This document shows, piece after piece, positions 8,959-18,221 of a stretch of 64,000 nucleotides of DNA; positions within the stretch are counted from its first letter, which is position 1, and the number at the start of each line of letters is the position of its first letter. The notes beneath the pieces are model-generated. The model ran no database searches. It was not told where the DNA came from and saw only the letters and a program-made list of their open reading frames with translations. Where the stretch lies: contig JACKEB010000010.1 of the NCBI GenBank assembly GCA_020633205.1, forward strand, positions 1,116,001-1,180,000, written 5' to 3'. Both the position numbers and the translations under genes were made by a program. The DNA comes from Polyangiaceae bacterium (GTDB taxonomy: Bacteria > Myxococcota_A > Polyangia > Polyangiales > Polyangiaceae).

Positions 8959-9594
8959 ATGACCCGTGGATCCCTCTCGCGCCGACGACATGCCCTCGAG
9001 ACCAGCGGGCTGATTTTGGCTCTGGTGGCGAGCCTGCTCGCTTGCAAAGACAAGAAAGATGGCAGCTGTAGCGAGAACTCCGATTGCCCGGCAAACTCCT
9101 TTTGCAATAACGGCACCTGCCAGGTGCCGGCCCAGGCGCCCCAAGGCCTCCCGCCGAATCCGGGAGGAAATGGCGTAGCGCCGGGTGTCGCGACCGACCC
9201 TCCTGCCGCGGCGGCGCCGGCACCGGCCCCAGCCGGGCAAACCGTCACCGCCGGTGGCCTCGAGGTAGGCAAGCACGGCTGCACGATGCTCGACGGCACA
9301 GGCTCGTACAACCGGGTCTGCACGGTGAGCACCCTCGCCGATGGCTCCCTGTCGGTGAAAGCACCCGGCACCTCATTGAACCCAACCATCGGCTTCGAGT
9401 TCACTGGGACGGGCGGGCCCGACAGCTATGCCATCCAAGGCAAGATGACCGCGTTCGACGCGTGCTCGAGCAACTTCAGCTCGACCGCCAAGGTGGAAAA
9501 CCTGGGTGGCACCCCGTGGTTCATCGCGAAGTTCGCACCAGGCGGCTCGGGAAGCGAACGCTGCAAGATCATGATCCGCAAAAACAAGCTCTGA
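8959..9594 (+). CDS. Cys-rich lipoprotein of unknown function
   Basis: A 211-residue lipoprotein. The lipobox is SLLAC after a twin-arginine-free signal; the ATG at 8959 follows CAAAGGCA. After the Cys comes a small disulphide knot CSENSDCPANSFCNNGTCQ, a pattern common in myxobacterial surface proteins and reminiscent of the Dickkopf N-terminal Cys motif. A Pro/Ala/Gly spacer and a C-terminal domain of about 110 residues with four Cys follow; I do not recognise that domain. Its start region lies opposite the esterase gene (divergent, 80 bp apart) and its end converges with the pectate-lyase-fold gene (24 bp apart). No enzymatic motif is visible. Confidence 0.72.
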   Translation: MTRGSLSRRRHALETSGLILALVASLLACKDKKDGSCSENSDCPANSFCNNGTCQVPAQAPQGLPPNPGGNGVAPGVATDPPAAAAPAPAPAGQTVTAGGLEVGKHGCTMLDGTGSYNRVCTVSTLADGSLSVKAPGTSLNPTIGFEFTGTGGPDSYAIQGKMTAFDACSSNFSSTAKVENLGGTPWFIAKFAPGGSGSERCKIMIRKNKL

Positions 9595-9618
9595 AGCGCG
9601 AGCATCACTCAACGCGCC

Positions 9619-11466
9619 TCACCGGCGCCGCGCAGCGTGGCGCGCTCGGCGACGACGCCAAGCGAGCCACACCAGCCCGAAGATCGACCACGTTGGCGTT
9701 GGCGTTCTCGGTACCGTACGGCAACCACAGCCAGCGTCGTCCGAGCCCGCGTCCCCAGCCGTCGCGCCGCCTGAACCGACTGCGCCGCCTGAACCGACTG
9801 CGCCGCTGCCAGCGCTCGCGCCGCTACCGCCGCTATTCGAGGCTCCTCCAACGCCAAGGCTACCTGCGCTACCGCCCTCAGCTCCAGCGCCACCCGCAGC
9901 CGCCGTTCCTCCAACACCTGCGGTGCCCCCGACTCCCGTCGGCCCTAGGCGCTTTTCGCGCTGAGCGAGCCAGAGATTGGGTGGGTCGAGGTCCTCGGGC
10001 GCCATGCCTTCGAACCACCAGTCGTAGGGTGAGGTCACTTCGGTCGCAGCCGTGCGGAAGCCGACGAAGTTCATGCGCGGCCCGTAGTCGTCTGGTGGAA
10101 GGTCCATGTCAGCGTCGGCCGTGAGGTTCCACAACGTGTCGTAGGCGGCCGTGTGGGGCCCACGGTTCGCGGAACCACCGCTGGTGAACGGCCGCTTGCC
10201 TTGCCCCGTATCGATTTCCGTCCAGAGGGTCGCGTAAGGCGCCGCGCGGTGGTGATCCATCGCCAAGTCCAGACCGCGCCCTTGTGTGAACACCACACCG
10301 GTCGCGTACCACTCGTTGGTTAGGTCGTGGACGAAGCGCTTGTTCACGTCGAAGCCGATGAACAGGTTGTCTCCGCCGTGGCCGTTGTTCAGACCGTGGT
10401 GGCCGACGCTGGTACCGCGGTCAGCCGTGGTGTCGAGCACGACGTCTTGCACCGTGGTGAAGAAGCAGCTCGTGATGTTGACGCCATAGTCGGCGTTGTA
10501 GATCGCTACGTCTCGCACCCAGCTGTGGGCGAGCCCCGAGAAGTGCACGGCGTTGTACCCGAGCTCGAGGAAGTGCCCCGGATACGTGGTCTCAGGGAAG
10601 CGGATATTCAGGTGTTCAAGGCCCACTTCGCTGGTGCGTGGCTGAAACTCAAGGACTTGGGGTGTCCAGCGCGTCTCCACGTCGAGAGGCAAATCGCGTT
10701 CGAGGGTGATACTCCCTGCATCGACCGCTGAGACCCGAGAGTGAAACTCCATACCCCGGTCGCCAACGTTGTCGTCCCCCGCGGTCATCAGGTCAGCGTG
10801 CAGACGGTTCATGAGACTGCGGTCGCCATCGGTCTGAATCACTCGCACCCATTGCCCCACGGATATATTTGACGTGTCGCTGAGCGACAGCGTCCGCGTC
10901 CCCCGCAAGGCGTCGTTGGTTACGTCTCCAAGGAGCTTGCCCGCGTCGCTGCCTTTAGCCTCGATGAATGCGCCGCCGAAGGACCACTTGCGGTCCCCGG
11001 CGCCGTAGACATCGCTGAGGTTGACGGGGATCTCGAGCTGAGTCCTGTCTCGACCAGCCCCTTGAAGCACGACACCGGACGTCAAGGTCACCCGTGCACG
11101 AATCACGAAGCGGCCCTCCGGCACGCTCACCACACCCCCGGCGCTCAGGCTCTGGATGGCCTGATTGAATGCATCGGTGTCGTCCGTGTCGTCGTCAGGT
11201 AGCGCACCAAAGTCCGTGACGCTGACGTTAGGAGGCAGCTCGGGCAACGGGCTCTCACCCGCGCGATAGCCGGCGTAGGACCAGTCCATGATGCGTCCGT
11301 CGGGCACGAAGAGTTCGCCGGACTCCCCCCAGAGATCCGAAGTCACGCTGGGCAGCGCTTGGGCGCTGGTGCCGACGTACTCGCTGCTGGCGGAGCTGCA
11401 GCCAGCGAGGATGGAGACGCTCCCCACACCCAGGGCGGATACAAGACGATGGGCCGAACCGATCAT
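9619..11466 (-). CDS. Pectate-lyase-superfamily beta-helix protein with MYXO-CTERM tail
   Basis: About 615 residues. The signal peptide ends in a lipobox-like ILAGC. Residues about 75-490 form a right-handed beta-helix of the pectate lyase superfamily type: the N-terminal FGALPDDDTDDTDAFNQAI is the classic entry motif of that family, followed by repeated beta-helix rungs. A Gly/Ser/Ala spacer leads to the C-terminus, where CGC, a short hydrophobic stretch (WSIFGLVWLAW) and an Arg-rich tail form a MYXO-CTERM-type sorting signal, which in myxobacteria is processed by a myxosortase and directs surface display. Start ATG 11466 was preferred to the upstream TTG 11487. Substrate (pectin or another polyuronate) is not provable. 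Carrying both a lipobox and MYXO-CTERM is odd. Confidence 0.82.
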   Translation of the reverse strand: MIGSAHRLVSALGVGSVSILAGCSSASSEYVGTSAQALPSVTSDLWGESGELFVPDGRIMDWSYAGYRAGESPLPELPPNVSVTDFGALPDDDTDDTDAFNQAIQSLSAGGVVSVPEGRFVIRARVTLTSGVVLQGAGRDRTQLEIPVNLSDVYGAGDRKWSFGGAFIEAKGSDAGKLLGDVTNDALRGTRTLSLSDTSNISVGQWVRVIQTDGDRSLMNRLHADLMTAGDDNVGDRGMEFHSRVSAVDAGSITLERDLPLDVETRWTPQVLEFQPRTSEVGLEHLNIRFPETTYPGHFLELGYNAVHFSGLAHSWVRDVAIYNADYGVNITSCFFTTVQDVVLDTTADRGTSVGHHGLNNGHGGDNLFIGFDVNKRFVHDLTNEWYATGVVFTQGRGLDLAMDHHRAAPYATLWTEIDTGQGKRPFTSGGSANRGPHTAAYDTLWNLTADADMDLPPDDYGPRMNFVGFRTAATEVTSPYDWWFEGMAPEDLDPPNLWLAQREKRLGPTGVGGTAGVGGTAAAGGAGAEGGSAGSLGVGGASNSGGSGASAGSGAVGSGGAVGSGGATAGDAGSDDAGCGCRTVPRTPTPTWSIFGLVWLAWRRRRARHAARRR

Positions 11467-11701
11467 GCACTCAGTGTACGCCAGCAATCGCGAACCCTTG
11501 CGGCCTGGCTTCGCTCCCGCGCGCTCCCACGCGGCATTTCCAAGCGAAAACCTCCCTCAGATCGGAGAGTGAAAGCGGGCTCATGGCTTCAACCCACCCG
11601 CTCCATGTTCAGTTCCTATCCGCCCCGCCGATCGGTGCGCCGCTCGGGGTTCCGCGGCTCAGACTTTAGGTTTGCATGATGCGGCCGTAGTCGAAGGGGA
11701 G

Positions 11702-12592
11702 ATGCTCTTGGCCGCAACCGATAAAGCCGCGCCCTCGCTCTCGGCGGACTCAATCGAGGCGCAGATGGGGCGCGAGCTCGAGCGGGAACTGCTCGAGGGC
11801 AGGCTCGAGCTCCCCGTGCTGCCGTTGGCGGCCCAGGAGGTCGTACGCGCCGCCGGCGACCCCCGGGTGGACGCGGAGCAACTCGCCGAGCTGATCGAGG
11901 AAGACCCGAGCCTCAGCGCCCACTTGCTCCGCCTCGCAAATTCATCGTGGTTTCGTGCGCGCTCGGAGATCGGCAGCCTCGGACAGGCGGTGGTGCGCAT
12001 GGGCAGCGCAAGAGTTCGCGAGGCAGCCCTGGTGATCGGCTGTCAAACGGCCGTGTTCGCGGCACCAGGCTTCGAGAGTGAGGTGCGGCGCATCTTCCGT
12101 CGCTCGTTCGCGTGCGCCTTGTTCAGTCAGGAAATCGCTCGGCATCGTCGAGACAACGTGGATGACGCGTTCACCGCGGGCTTGTTGCTAGACGTCGGCT
12201 ACCCCGCCTTGCTGAGCGCGGGGCGTCTGATTGCCCAGCGACTCAAGTGCCGCAACCGCCCCGCGCTGATTCGAAGCGCCGAACAACTCCACCCAAAGGC
12301 CGCGGCGACGATCTTTCGAGCTTGGAACTTCCCAGAACGCCTCGCGCTCGTTGCAGAGTTCCATCACGCAGACTCACCACCCGAGGACGTCGCGACGCTG
12401 GTTCACCAAGCGCACTTGGCGTGCTGCCTCACGGAAATAGTCCTCGCTCGACAGTCCAGCGCTGAGCGTCGAGACTGGAGCGCCGCGTTCGAGCACGCTA
12501 GCCTGCTCCCTCTCGAGCTGTACCCAGACGACGTCGAGGAAATCATCAAGCAAGCACCGCGCGTCTTGGACAGCCTCGGAGGAGTCGTTTGA
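11702..12592 (+). CDS. HDOD-domain signalling protein
   Basis: About 296 residues matching the HDOD (HD-related output) domain: LPVLPLAAQEVVRAAGDPRVDAEQLAELI, then DPSLSAHLLRLANSSWF, which is the family's characteristic helix pair, then GSLGQAVVRMGSARVREAAL. The catalytic HD residues of true phosphohydrolases are absent, as usual for HDOD; the role is protein-protein signalling. Start is uncertain: ATG 11702 directly follows AAGGGGAG (tight spacing), and an in-frame TTG lies at 11672. Its stop overlaps the start of sthA by 4 bp, so the two are coupled, which links a signalling domain to redox balance. Confidence 0.82.
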   Translation: MLLAATDKAAPSLSADSIEAQMGRELERELLEGRLELPVLPLAAQEVVRAAGDPRVDAEQLAELIEEDPSLSAHLLRLANSSWFRARSEIGSLGQAVVRMGSARVREAALVIGCQTAVFAAPGFESEVRRIFRRSFACALFSQEIARHRRDNVDDAFTAGLLLDVGYPALLSAGRLIAQRLKCRNRPALIRSAEQLHPKAAATIFRAWNFPERLALVAEFHHADSPPEDVATLVHQAHLACCLTEIVLARQSSAERRDWSAAFEHASLLPLELYPDDVEEIIKQAPRVLDSLGGVV

Positions 12593-14031
12593 AGTTCGAC
12601 CTGCTGGTGATTGGCGCCGGCCCCGGGGGACAAAAGGCGGCGATCCAGGCTGCAAAGAGCGGCGCGCGAGTCGCACTGATCGACCCCGCAGCGCGAGGCG
12701 GCGGTGCGTGTGTGCGCCACGGCACCATCCCGAGCAAGACGCTACGCGAGACCGCACTCGTCATGGCGCGCGCCCGTGAAAAGAGCGGCGGCTTAGCCGA
12801 TTTGCGGATCCCTTCGGAACTGCAACTGCAGAGTTGCATGCTGCGCAAGCGCGAGGTGATCGACGCCCACGAAACGTTCATCGACGCACAGCTCGACCGC
12901 AATGGGGTGGAGCGCCTGCAAGGCAAAGCGCGCTTCGTTTCTCCAAGCGAGCTCGAAGTGATGCGCATCGGCCAGCCGCCGATCCACGTATTCGGTAGCA
13001 AGGTGATCATCGCCACCGGGTCGCGGCCTGCATCGCCAGCGCACATCCCCGTCGACCACGAGCACATCTTCGATAGCGACTCGATCCTGAGCATGGGCTA
13101 CCTGCCGCGCTCCTTGCTGGTTCTTGGCGGCGGCGTGATCGCGACGGAGTACGCCTCGGTGTTTGCCCAGCTCGGCGTGCGCGTGACGCTGGTGCACGGC
13201 TATCGCGCACCCCTGGGCTTCCTCGACCCCGAGCTAGTGGATCACTTCGTGGGTCAGTTCGAGCTCAGCGGCGGGACCCATCTACCTCTCGCAAAGGTCG
13301 CGCACTGCGCTCGGATGGGTCTGGACGGCGTGTCTACCCAGCTCGTGGACGGCGCGAGCGTCGTGAGCGAGAAAGTGCTCGTCGCGTCGGGTCGGGTCGC
13401 CAACGTCGATCGCATCGGGCTCGAGCGCCTGGGCATTGAGCTGAGCAAGCGAGGCCACATCCCCGTGAACGGCGAGTTTGAGACGAGCTGCAGAGGGGTA
13501 TACGCGGTCGGCGATGCGATCGGCCCACCTGCGCTGGCGTCGGCCTCCATGGAGCAAGGTCGCAGGGCGGCATGCCATGCGCTCAGCCTGCCATTTCCGC
13601 ACGAAACCGACCACATCCCGATTGGAGTCTTCACCCTACCGGAGCTGGCGTCCGTCGGAGAAACGCAGCAGAGCGCCCAGGAGAAAGGCACGGCTTGCGT
13701 GGTCGGCAGAGCGCAGTTCGCCGAAGTCGCTCGGGGACACATCGCCGCGTCGCCTTCTGGGTTCTTGAAGCTCGTCGTCGGGTACGATGGTCGGGTGCTC
13801 GGTGTGCAGATCGCCGGCGAAGGCGCGGCGGAGCTGCTCAGCGTGGGCCAGCTAGCGGTCCGCTACGGAGCCCAAGCCTGCGACTTGGTGGACAGCGTCT
13901 TCAACTTTCCTACCCTGGCAGAGGCCTATCGCATTGCCGGACTGAGCGCCGTCGCAGCGCTGGAATCTGCACGAGAGACCGTTGACGCTCCTGCCTCGGA
14001 GCGCCATGCACCGCCGCATGCCGCTGTATGA
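12589..14031 (+). CDS. sthA: Soluble pyridine nucleotide transhydrogenase (SthA-like)
   Basis: A 480-residue flavoprotein disulphide reductase-fold protein: FAD-binding GAGPGG near the N-terminus, a second dinucleotide motif GGGVIATEYASVF (about 178-190), TSCRGVYAVGDA for FAD ribityl, and a C-terminal dimerisation domain. The redox site reads ACVRHGTIPSK: only one cysteine of the usual CxxxxC pair remains and the second is Thr. This is the hallmark of soluble transhydrogenase, which moves hydride between NADPH and NAD+, and sets it apart from lipoamide dehydrogenase and mercuric reductase. Start is TTG 12589 with a strong GGAGGAG 5 bp upstream, overlapping the HDOD stop codon. The next gene starts inside its 3' end. 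Confidence 0.85.
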   Translation: MKFDLLVIGAGPGGQKAAIQAAKSGARVALIDPAARGGGACVRHGTIPSKTLRETALVMARAREKSGGLADLRIPSELQLQSCMLRKREVIDAHETFIDAQLDRNGVERLQGKARFVSPSELEVMRIGQPPIHVFGSKVIIATGSRPASPAHIPVDHEHIFDSDSILSMGYLPRSLLVLGGGVIATEYASVFAQLGVRVTLVHGYRAPLGFLDPELVDHFVGQFELSGGTHLPLAKVAHCARMGLDGVSTQLVDGASVVSEKVLVASGRVANVDRIGLERLGIELSKRGHIPVNGEFETSCRGVYAVGDAIGPPALASASMEQGRRAACHALSLPFPHETDHIPIGVFTLPELASVGETQQSAQEKGTACVVGRAQFAEVARGHIAASPSGFLKLVVGYDGRVLGVQIAGEGAAELLSVGQLAVRYGAQACDLVDSVFNFPTLAEAYRIAGLSAVAALESARETVDAPASERHAPPHAAV

Positions 14032-14530
14032 CGCTACGGTCCCTCAAACCCTGAAGATGCTGAAGAACCTGAGCCAGTGGCTCGACAAGGCGGCGACGCA
14101 CGCGGAAGCCAAGAGCTTCGACGTCAGCGTGCTGCTGAGCGCGCGCCTCGCCCCGGATCAGTATCCGCTGCTCAAACAAATTCAGGGCGCCTGCGACGCG
14201 GCGAAGTTCGCTGCAGCTCGTATCGCGGGCAAGGAGCCGCCCAAGCACCCCGACACGGAGCAGACCTGGGAGGAGATCCGGGGACGCATCAACAACGTCA
14301 TTGGCTACCTCGAAGGCTTTCAGCCGGAAGACTTCGCTGGCGCTGACGAGCGCATCGTCCCCATCACTTTTCTGCCCGGAAAAGGCGCAAAGGCTGGCGT
14401 GTACCTCAACGGGATGGCGCTTCCGAACTTCTATTTTCACATTGTGACGGCGTACGCGATCTTGCGTCACAACGGCGTCGATATCGGCAAGCGCGACTTC
14501 ATCGGCGGCTTCGAGCTCGTCGACCTGTAG
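14006..14530 (+). CDS. DUF1993 family protein
   Basis: A 174-residue protein of the DUF1993 family, recognised from the opening YDATVPQTLKMLKNLSQWL, the phrase SVLLSARLAPDQYPLLKQ, and the ending FYFHIVTAYAILRHNGVDIG followed by a final FELVDL. The family is a DinB-like four-helix bundle without assigned activity; no metal triad is obvious. ATG 14006 follows GGAG with good spacing; homologues usually begin at the equivalent of ATG 14018. It overlaps sthA by 26 bp and is therefore the third gene of the HDOD-sthA operon. Confidence 0.85.
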   Translation: MHRRMPLYDATVPQTLKMLKNLSQWLDKAATHAEAKSFDVSVLLSARLAPDQYPLLKQIQGACDAAKFAAARIAGKEPPKHPDTEQTWEEIRGRINNVIGYLEGFQPEDFAGADERIVPITFLPGKGAKAGVYLNGMALPNFYFHIVTAYAILRHNGVDIGKRDFIGGFELVDL

Positions 14531-14605
14531 CGTCGATCCAGCACAAAAAGCGCATCGCAACAGTCAGCCTTTCGACTGAGACTGCTTTGGGTCTAAACTA
14601 CCCCG

Positions 14606-15298
14606 ATGTCGCGGGTTTGGGGGTTAGGGTGCGCCGCAGCGCTCACGGGGGCGCTGCTCTGCTGGGGCTGCGCCGAGTCTGAGACACTGAAGCACTACGA
14701 TGCTCCTCAGGGGGGCGCCTCCGGCAGCGCTGGCGCCGCAGGGAGCAGTCAGCAGGGCGGTAGCTCCGGAAACGGCGGTTCCAGCAGCGGTGGCGGTGCA
14801 AACGGTGGCAGCTCCGGAGCGGCTCAAGGTGGAAGCGCCGGTCAGGGCGCCGCCAGCAACGGCGGCAGCGCGAACGGCGGCTCCAGCGGTAGCGCAAACG
14901 GGGGGTCTGCGAACGGCGGGTCTGCGAACGGCGGCTCGGCCAACGGCGGCTCGGCCAACGGCGGCTCCGCAGGCCAACCGAGCGGAATGGATCCGGCTCT
15001 CGGGCTTCCCGACGGAAACGGTGACCCGTGTTCGAACGTCGGCGGCTCGTGCACCGCGGCCGACGGCCCAGGCGTGTGTCGGATCTACAGCCAGACCGAG
15101 GGTCGCTGCGAGAGCTGCACGACCTGCAACAACCTCAATCAGTTCTGCACCCAGAGCTCTGACTGCGACATCCTGTTCCAGTGCTACCAGGGCCAGTGTC
15201 TCAACCTCTGCGATTTGAGCATTGGGTGCAGCGGCGTCACTGACTGGTGTGTCAACGTCGGGAACAGCCAGTACGGCGTCTGCGTGTATCCAAACTGA
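14606..15298 (+). CDS. Gly/Ser-repeat Cys-rich lipoprotein
   Basis: A 230-residue lipoprotein. The signal peptide ends in LLCWGC. Residues about 30-128 are low-complexity Gly/Ser/Asn, including near-perfect NGGSA repeats (DNA 14870-14970) that could change length by slippage. The C-terminal 100 residues carry fourteen or so Cys in short loops (CESCTTCNNLNQFC, CQGQCLNLC types), suggesting a disulphide-stabilised knot. No enzymatic motif is seen. Presumably surface-exposed with the spacer reaching from the membrane. It stands alone, 75 bp after the DUF1993 gene. Confidence 0.78.
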   Translation: MSRVWGLGCAAALTGALLCWGCAESETLKHYDAPQGGASGSAGAAGSSQQGGSSGNGGSSSGGGANGGSSGAAQGGSAGQGAASNGGSANGGSSGSANGGSANGGSANGGSANGGSANGGSAGQPSGMDPALGLPDGNGDPCSNVGGSCTAADGPGVCRIYSQTEGRCESCTTCNNLNQFCTQSSDCDILFQCYQGQCLNLCDLSIGCSGVTDWCVNVGNSQYGVCVYPN

Positions 15299-15425
15299 GG
15301 TGCTCGCTTTCGCTTGAATAGTGGCCGATTTCGCCGCAAGCGCGGCCCGGAGCGATCCACGACCAAGACTATCGAGGCGTTGGAGCCTGGCTCGATCTCG
15401 CCACGCGTGTTACCCGAAGTCCAGG

Positions 15426-16481
15426 ATGAGCGAAGCCGTCGAGACATCTGCGCAAGCTAGCCAGGAACACGACTCGGTAGAGTCGACCGAATTGGCAGCC
15501 CCGGCACCAGAGGTTCAATCCGAGGCAAAACCCAGCCCAAAAGTCCAAAAGCGACCACTACGCAGGTTCGTACAGTGGTTCACCCGCAGCGATGCCCTCG
15601 CCCAGGCTCAGGTGACGCTCAGGGAGGAAGGGCCCGCCAGGGAATACAAGCGCCGCGCCGCCGCTGCGCTCGAAGTCGGTGAGCGCATTCTGCGTCCGAT
15701 CGAGCCGCTCCAAGGAGGAGCCGAGCTGTTGGCGTTGGAGGCGTTCTCGCAGGCTGTCTTCTGGTCGGTTTCCGCCATCCACCGCAGTGCACCGGCTTCC
15801 CGCGCGGAAGCATGGGCGTTGCTACCCGAGACAGCCCGCGCAGCGTTGAAAGCGCCTGATGCCGTTGGGGAAGTCTTCGCCGCGGATGACACCGCTCGCG
15901 GCGAGCTTAGCGACGCAGCAGTACGGGAACATCTGGGCCAGTTCGCCACGCTCGCACGCGAGCTCGTGTCTCGAGTGCATGGCCCCGATCAGCACCTAGA
16001 GGCACTGCGTGCGCAGCGCGCCCTGCGGAGCGGCGTGATCGCCGTGATGGTCACCGTGGCCGGTGCCTATGGAATCTACGTCGCGAGCCGCGGCCCCAAT
16101 CTGGCGACCACGGCGAGCTGGAAGGCGAGCTCAACCCTGGACAACTGCACCCCGGAACAGCACAAGTGCAGAGGCAAAGCCTTCAAGCCCTTCTTCCACA
16201 CCCAGGAAGAAGCCTCGCCGTGGCTCGAGTACGACTTCGGCGCCCGCCGAAGGGTCTCCAAGGTCGTGGTTGAGAACCGAAAGGACTGCTGCAAAGGCAG
16301 GGCGGCGCCGCTGCTTGTTGAGATCAGCGACGACCGCAAGACATGGACCAAGGTGGCGGAGCACCGGGATACTTTCGACGACGTCACGCTGACATTTGCA
16401 CCGACGTCGGGCCGCTATCTGCGCCTTCGGGTGCCGAAGAAGACTGCGCTCCACTTCGAGTCGGTGAAAATCTACCGCTGA
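15426..16481 (+). CDS. Membrane-anchored discoidin-like (F5/8 type C) protein
   Basis: About 351 residues. The first 200 are soluble and Glu/Ala-rich with no signal peptide; one transmembrane helix follows (VIAVMVTVAGAYGIYVA, about 203-220); the last 125 residues look like an F5/8 type C or discoidin-like beta-sandwich (WLEYDFGARRRVSKVVVENR, VEISDDRKTWTKVAEH, GRYLRLRV). That domain type usually binds glycans or lipids outside the cell. The topology would be N-in, C-out in the inner membrane. Start ATG 15426 was chosen over the upstream GTG 15321 because the extension is Arg-rich and non-conserved in appearance. Converges with the next gene. Confidence 0.72.
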   Translation: MSEAVETSAQASQEHDSVESTELAAPAPEVQSEAKPSPKVQKRPLRRFVQWFTRSDALAQAQVTLREEGPAREYKRRAAAALEVGERILRPIEPLQGGAELLALEAFSQAVFWSVSAIHRSAPASRAEAWALLPETARAALKAPDAVGEVFAADDTARGELSDAAVREHLGQFATLARELVSRVHGPDQHLEALRAQRALRSGVIAVMVTVAGAYGIYVASRGPNLATTASWKASSTLDNCTPEQHKCRGKAFKPFFHTQEEASPWLEYDFGARRRVSKVVVENRKDCCKGRAAPLLVEISDDRKTWTKVAEHRDTFDDVTLTFAPTSGRYLRLRVPKKTALHFESVKIYR

Positions 16482-16523
16482 CCCCCGAGCTAGTGCCGCA
16501 CGAAAACGGCTCCGGGGACGCGG

Positions 16524-18218
16524 CTAGGGAATCGCGATCTCGTACAGCAGTTGGTCCGGCCTGCGCACGATCTTCTGCCCGTCGTAGAAGACGCGCTGAC
16601 GGTGGACCTCGACGGTCTTCAACGGCTTCTTGAAATCGTAAAACTCCCCCGGAGCCTGCATCCAGATGTGATCTGGGCGACCGATGTGCGCTAGCCATCG
16701 GTGGCGCCGCCCGCCGTAGCGGTTGGTGTTGGAGAAGTATCGAGCGATCAGCTGATCGAACTTTTGCTTGCTCTTCGCGCGGTACTTCGAACGGCCGTAC
16801 TTCTGCTCGATCTCGACCAGCTCCGCGTCGCTCGTGATGTTGTTCAGACGCGTCATCATGCGGTAGTCGGCCGTCGTTCCCATGGTGCGGGAGAGCGTCT
16901 TTTCACGGGTCACGTAGCCGAAATCCCCTTGGATGAAGCGCGTATCGAATGGTGTGATTGTGAGCGGATCGATGACGTGCTTCTCCCCGTCTCGATCCAC
17001 ACCAACCAAGGTGTAGTGCTCCAGGACTCGTGAGTCGTACCAAGCGACACCGATCTGCGGCCAAAAATAGACTCGGTCCAGCGAGAACCAAAGCAAGGCT
17101 ACACCAAATAGGAGGCCGAGCTTGTGCGCCCAAATCTGCTTGTGGATCTCCAGACCGCCTCCGCGGAGAAAGAAGAAGATCGCAACGTCAGTAACGATCC
17201 ACTTCCAAAAGAAGATCCCGGAGAACGCGAAGATCCCAACGTGTAGCAGGGCAGCCGCAAGCCAGTAGTAACGCGAGATCCTCGGCGGGAGAAACATCAG
17301 CACAATCACGCCGAGTTCCACCACGAAGAGCGTATACCCGGCGTTGATCACGTTCATGTGACTCGCGGCCTGGACGATCTTGATGAACGTGCCTTCGCTG
17401 ATGAACCCAAGCCACCCGAGAGAGTGATTGGTCATTGCGAGGTTCGACAGCTGGTTTTCTAGGAGCCAGCTGTGCTCTGGACCGTACTCCCACTTAGCGA
17501 CACCAGCGGCGAAGTAGTAGGACCCCAAGGAGCACAGCGATAGGAACACGACGTGCTTGGTGCGTACCCAGCGAAACACCGAGAACCAGACGCTGATCGA
17601 CATAATGATCAACATCTCGAACATCGGTCGATAGTCGAAGTCGTCGTGCCCCAGCGGAACGAAGCATTCCCGCATGAGAACAACGGAGAGCAGCGTGAAC
17701 CATGGAAGCGCCAACGGCGTACGCCAGGTCCAGATGGCGAGCAGCACCAGGAGCGCCCGGTCCACGAAGTGACCGCGATCGAGGTACATGTTGTAGTCGA
17801 AGGTGGCACCGGCCCAGGCCATGATGAACACCATCACTAGGATCAAGTTGCGGAAGGCCTTCCCGCACTCCCATCGGCCCCAGCTAACATCCCGCTTGCT
17901 CCACAGCACGACCAGCGTCGGCAAGACCAGAAACAAAAGGCTCGGAACCTGGGGTGAATTCCGCTTGGCCCCCAAAACGATGCTGGCGCAATCGCGCTCG
18001 ATTAGAGTCCAGACGATGACGGGCCCCTGAAAGACGGACTCGGGAATCGCCGCAAAGAACAGGGGCCGTAGCAGGGTGACTGCGGCTAGCAGAATGCAAC
18101 AGACGCCGATGAACCGGATGCTTGGCTGGTCAGAGACACGCCCCGTGGCGGCCTTCCAGTAAGACTCAAGCGTGCCAAACATCTCACTCGCACGCTCTTT
18201 GAAGGACACTAAACTCAC
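16524..18218 (-). CDS. Polytopic membrane protein, HTTM-like
   Basis: A 564-residue protein with about ten hydrophobic segments over residues 35-390 and a soluble C-terminal 170 residues rich in charged residues. The pattern YYFAAGVAKWEYGPEHSWL followed by long paired helices recalls HTTM/gamma-carboxylase-related membrane proteins, but I cannot identify catalytic residues, so this is tentative. Start is GTG 18218, only 3 bp after the stop of the upstream GT-C-like gene, so it is the last gene of a minus-strand operon epimerase - GT-C - this gene. It probably serves the same surface-glycan pathway or modifies a membrane substrate. Confidence 0.6.
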   Translation of the reverse strand: MSLVSFKERASEMFGTLESYWKAATGRVSDQPSIRFIGVCCILLAAVTLLRPLFFAAIPESVFQGPVIVWTLIERDCASIVLGAKRNSPQVPSLLFLVLPTLVVLWSKRDVSWGRWECGKAFRNLILVMVFIMAWAGATFDYNMYLDRGHFVDRALLVLLAIWTWRTPLALPWFTLLSVVLMRECFVPLGHDDFDYRPMFEMLIIMSISVWFSVFRWVRTKHVVFLSLCSLGSYYFAAGVAKWEYGPEHSWLLENQLSNLAMTNHSLGWLGFISEGTFIKIVQAASHMNVINAGYTLFVVELGVIVLMFLPPRISRYYWLAAALLHVGIFAFSGIFFWKWIVTDVAIFFFLRGGGLEIHKQIWAHKLGLLFGVALLWFSLDRVYFWPQIGVAWYDSRVLEHYTLVGVDRDGEKHVIDPLTITPFDTRFIQGDFGYVTREKTLSRTMGTTADYRMMTRLNNITSDAELVEIEQKYGRSKYRAKSKQKFDQLIARYFSNTNRYGGRRHRWLAHIGRPDHIWMQAPGEFYDFKKPLKTVEVHRQRVFYDGQKIVRRPDQLLYEIAIP

Positions 18219-18221
18219 GCC

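Noticed and set aside
9462..10124. 220-codon plus-strand frame
   Set aside because: Arg-rich shadow of the pectate-lyase-fold gene's Gly/Ser spacer on the other strand.
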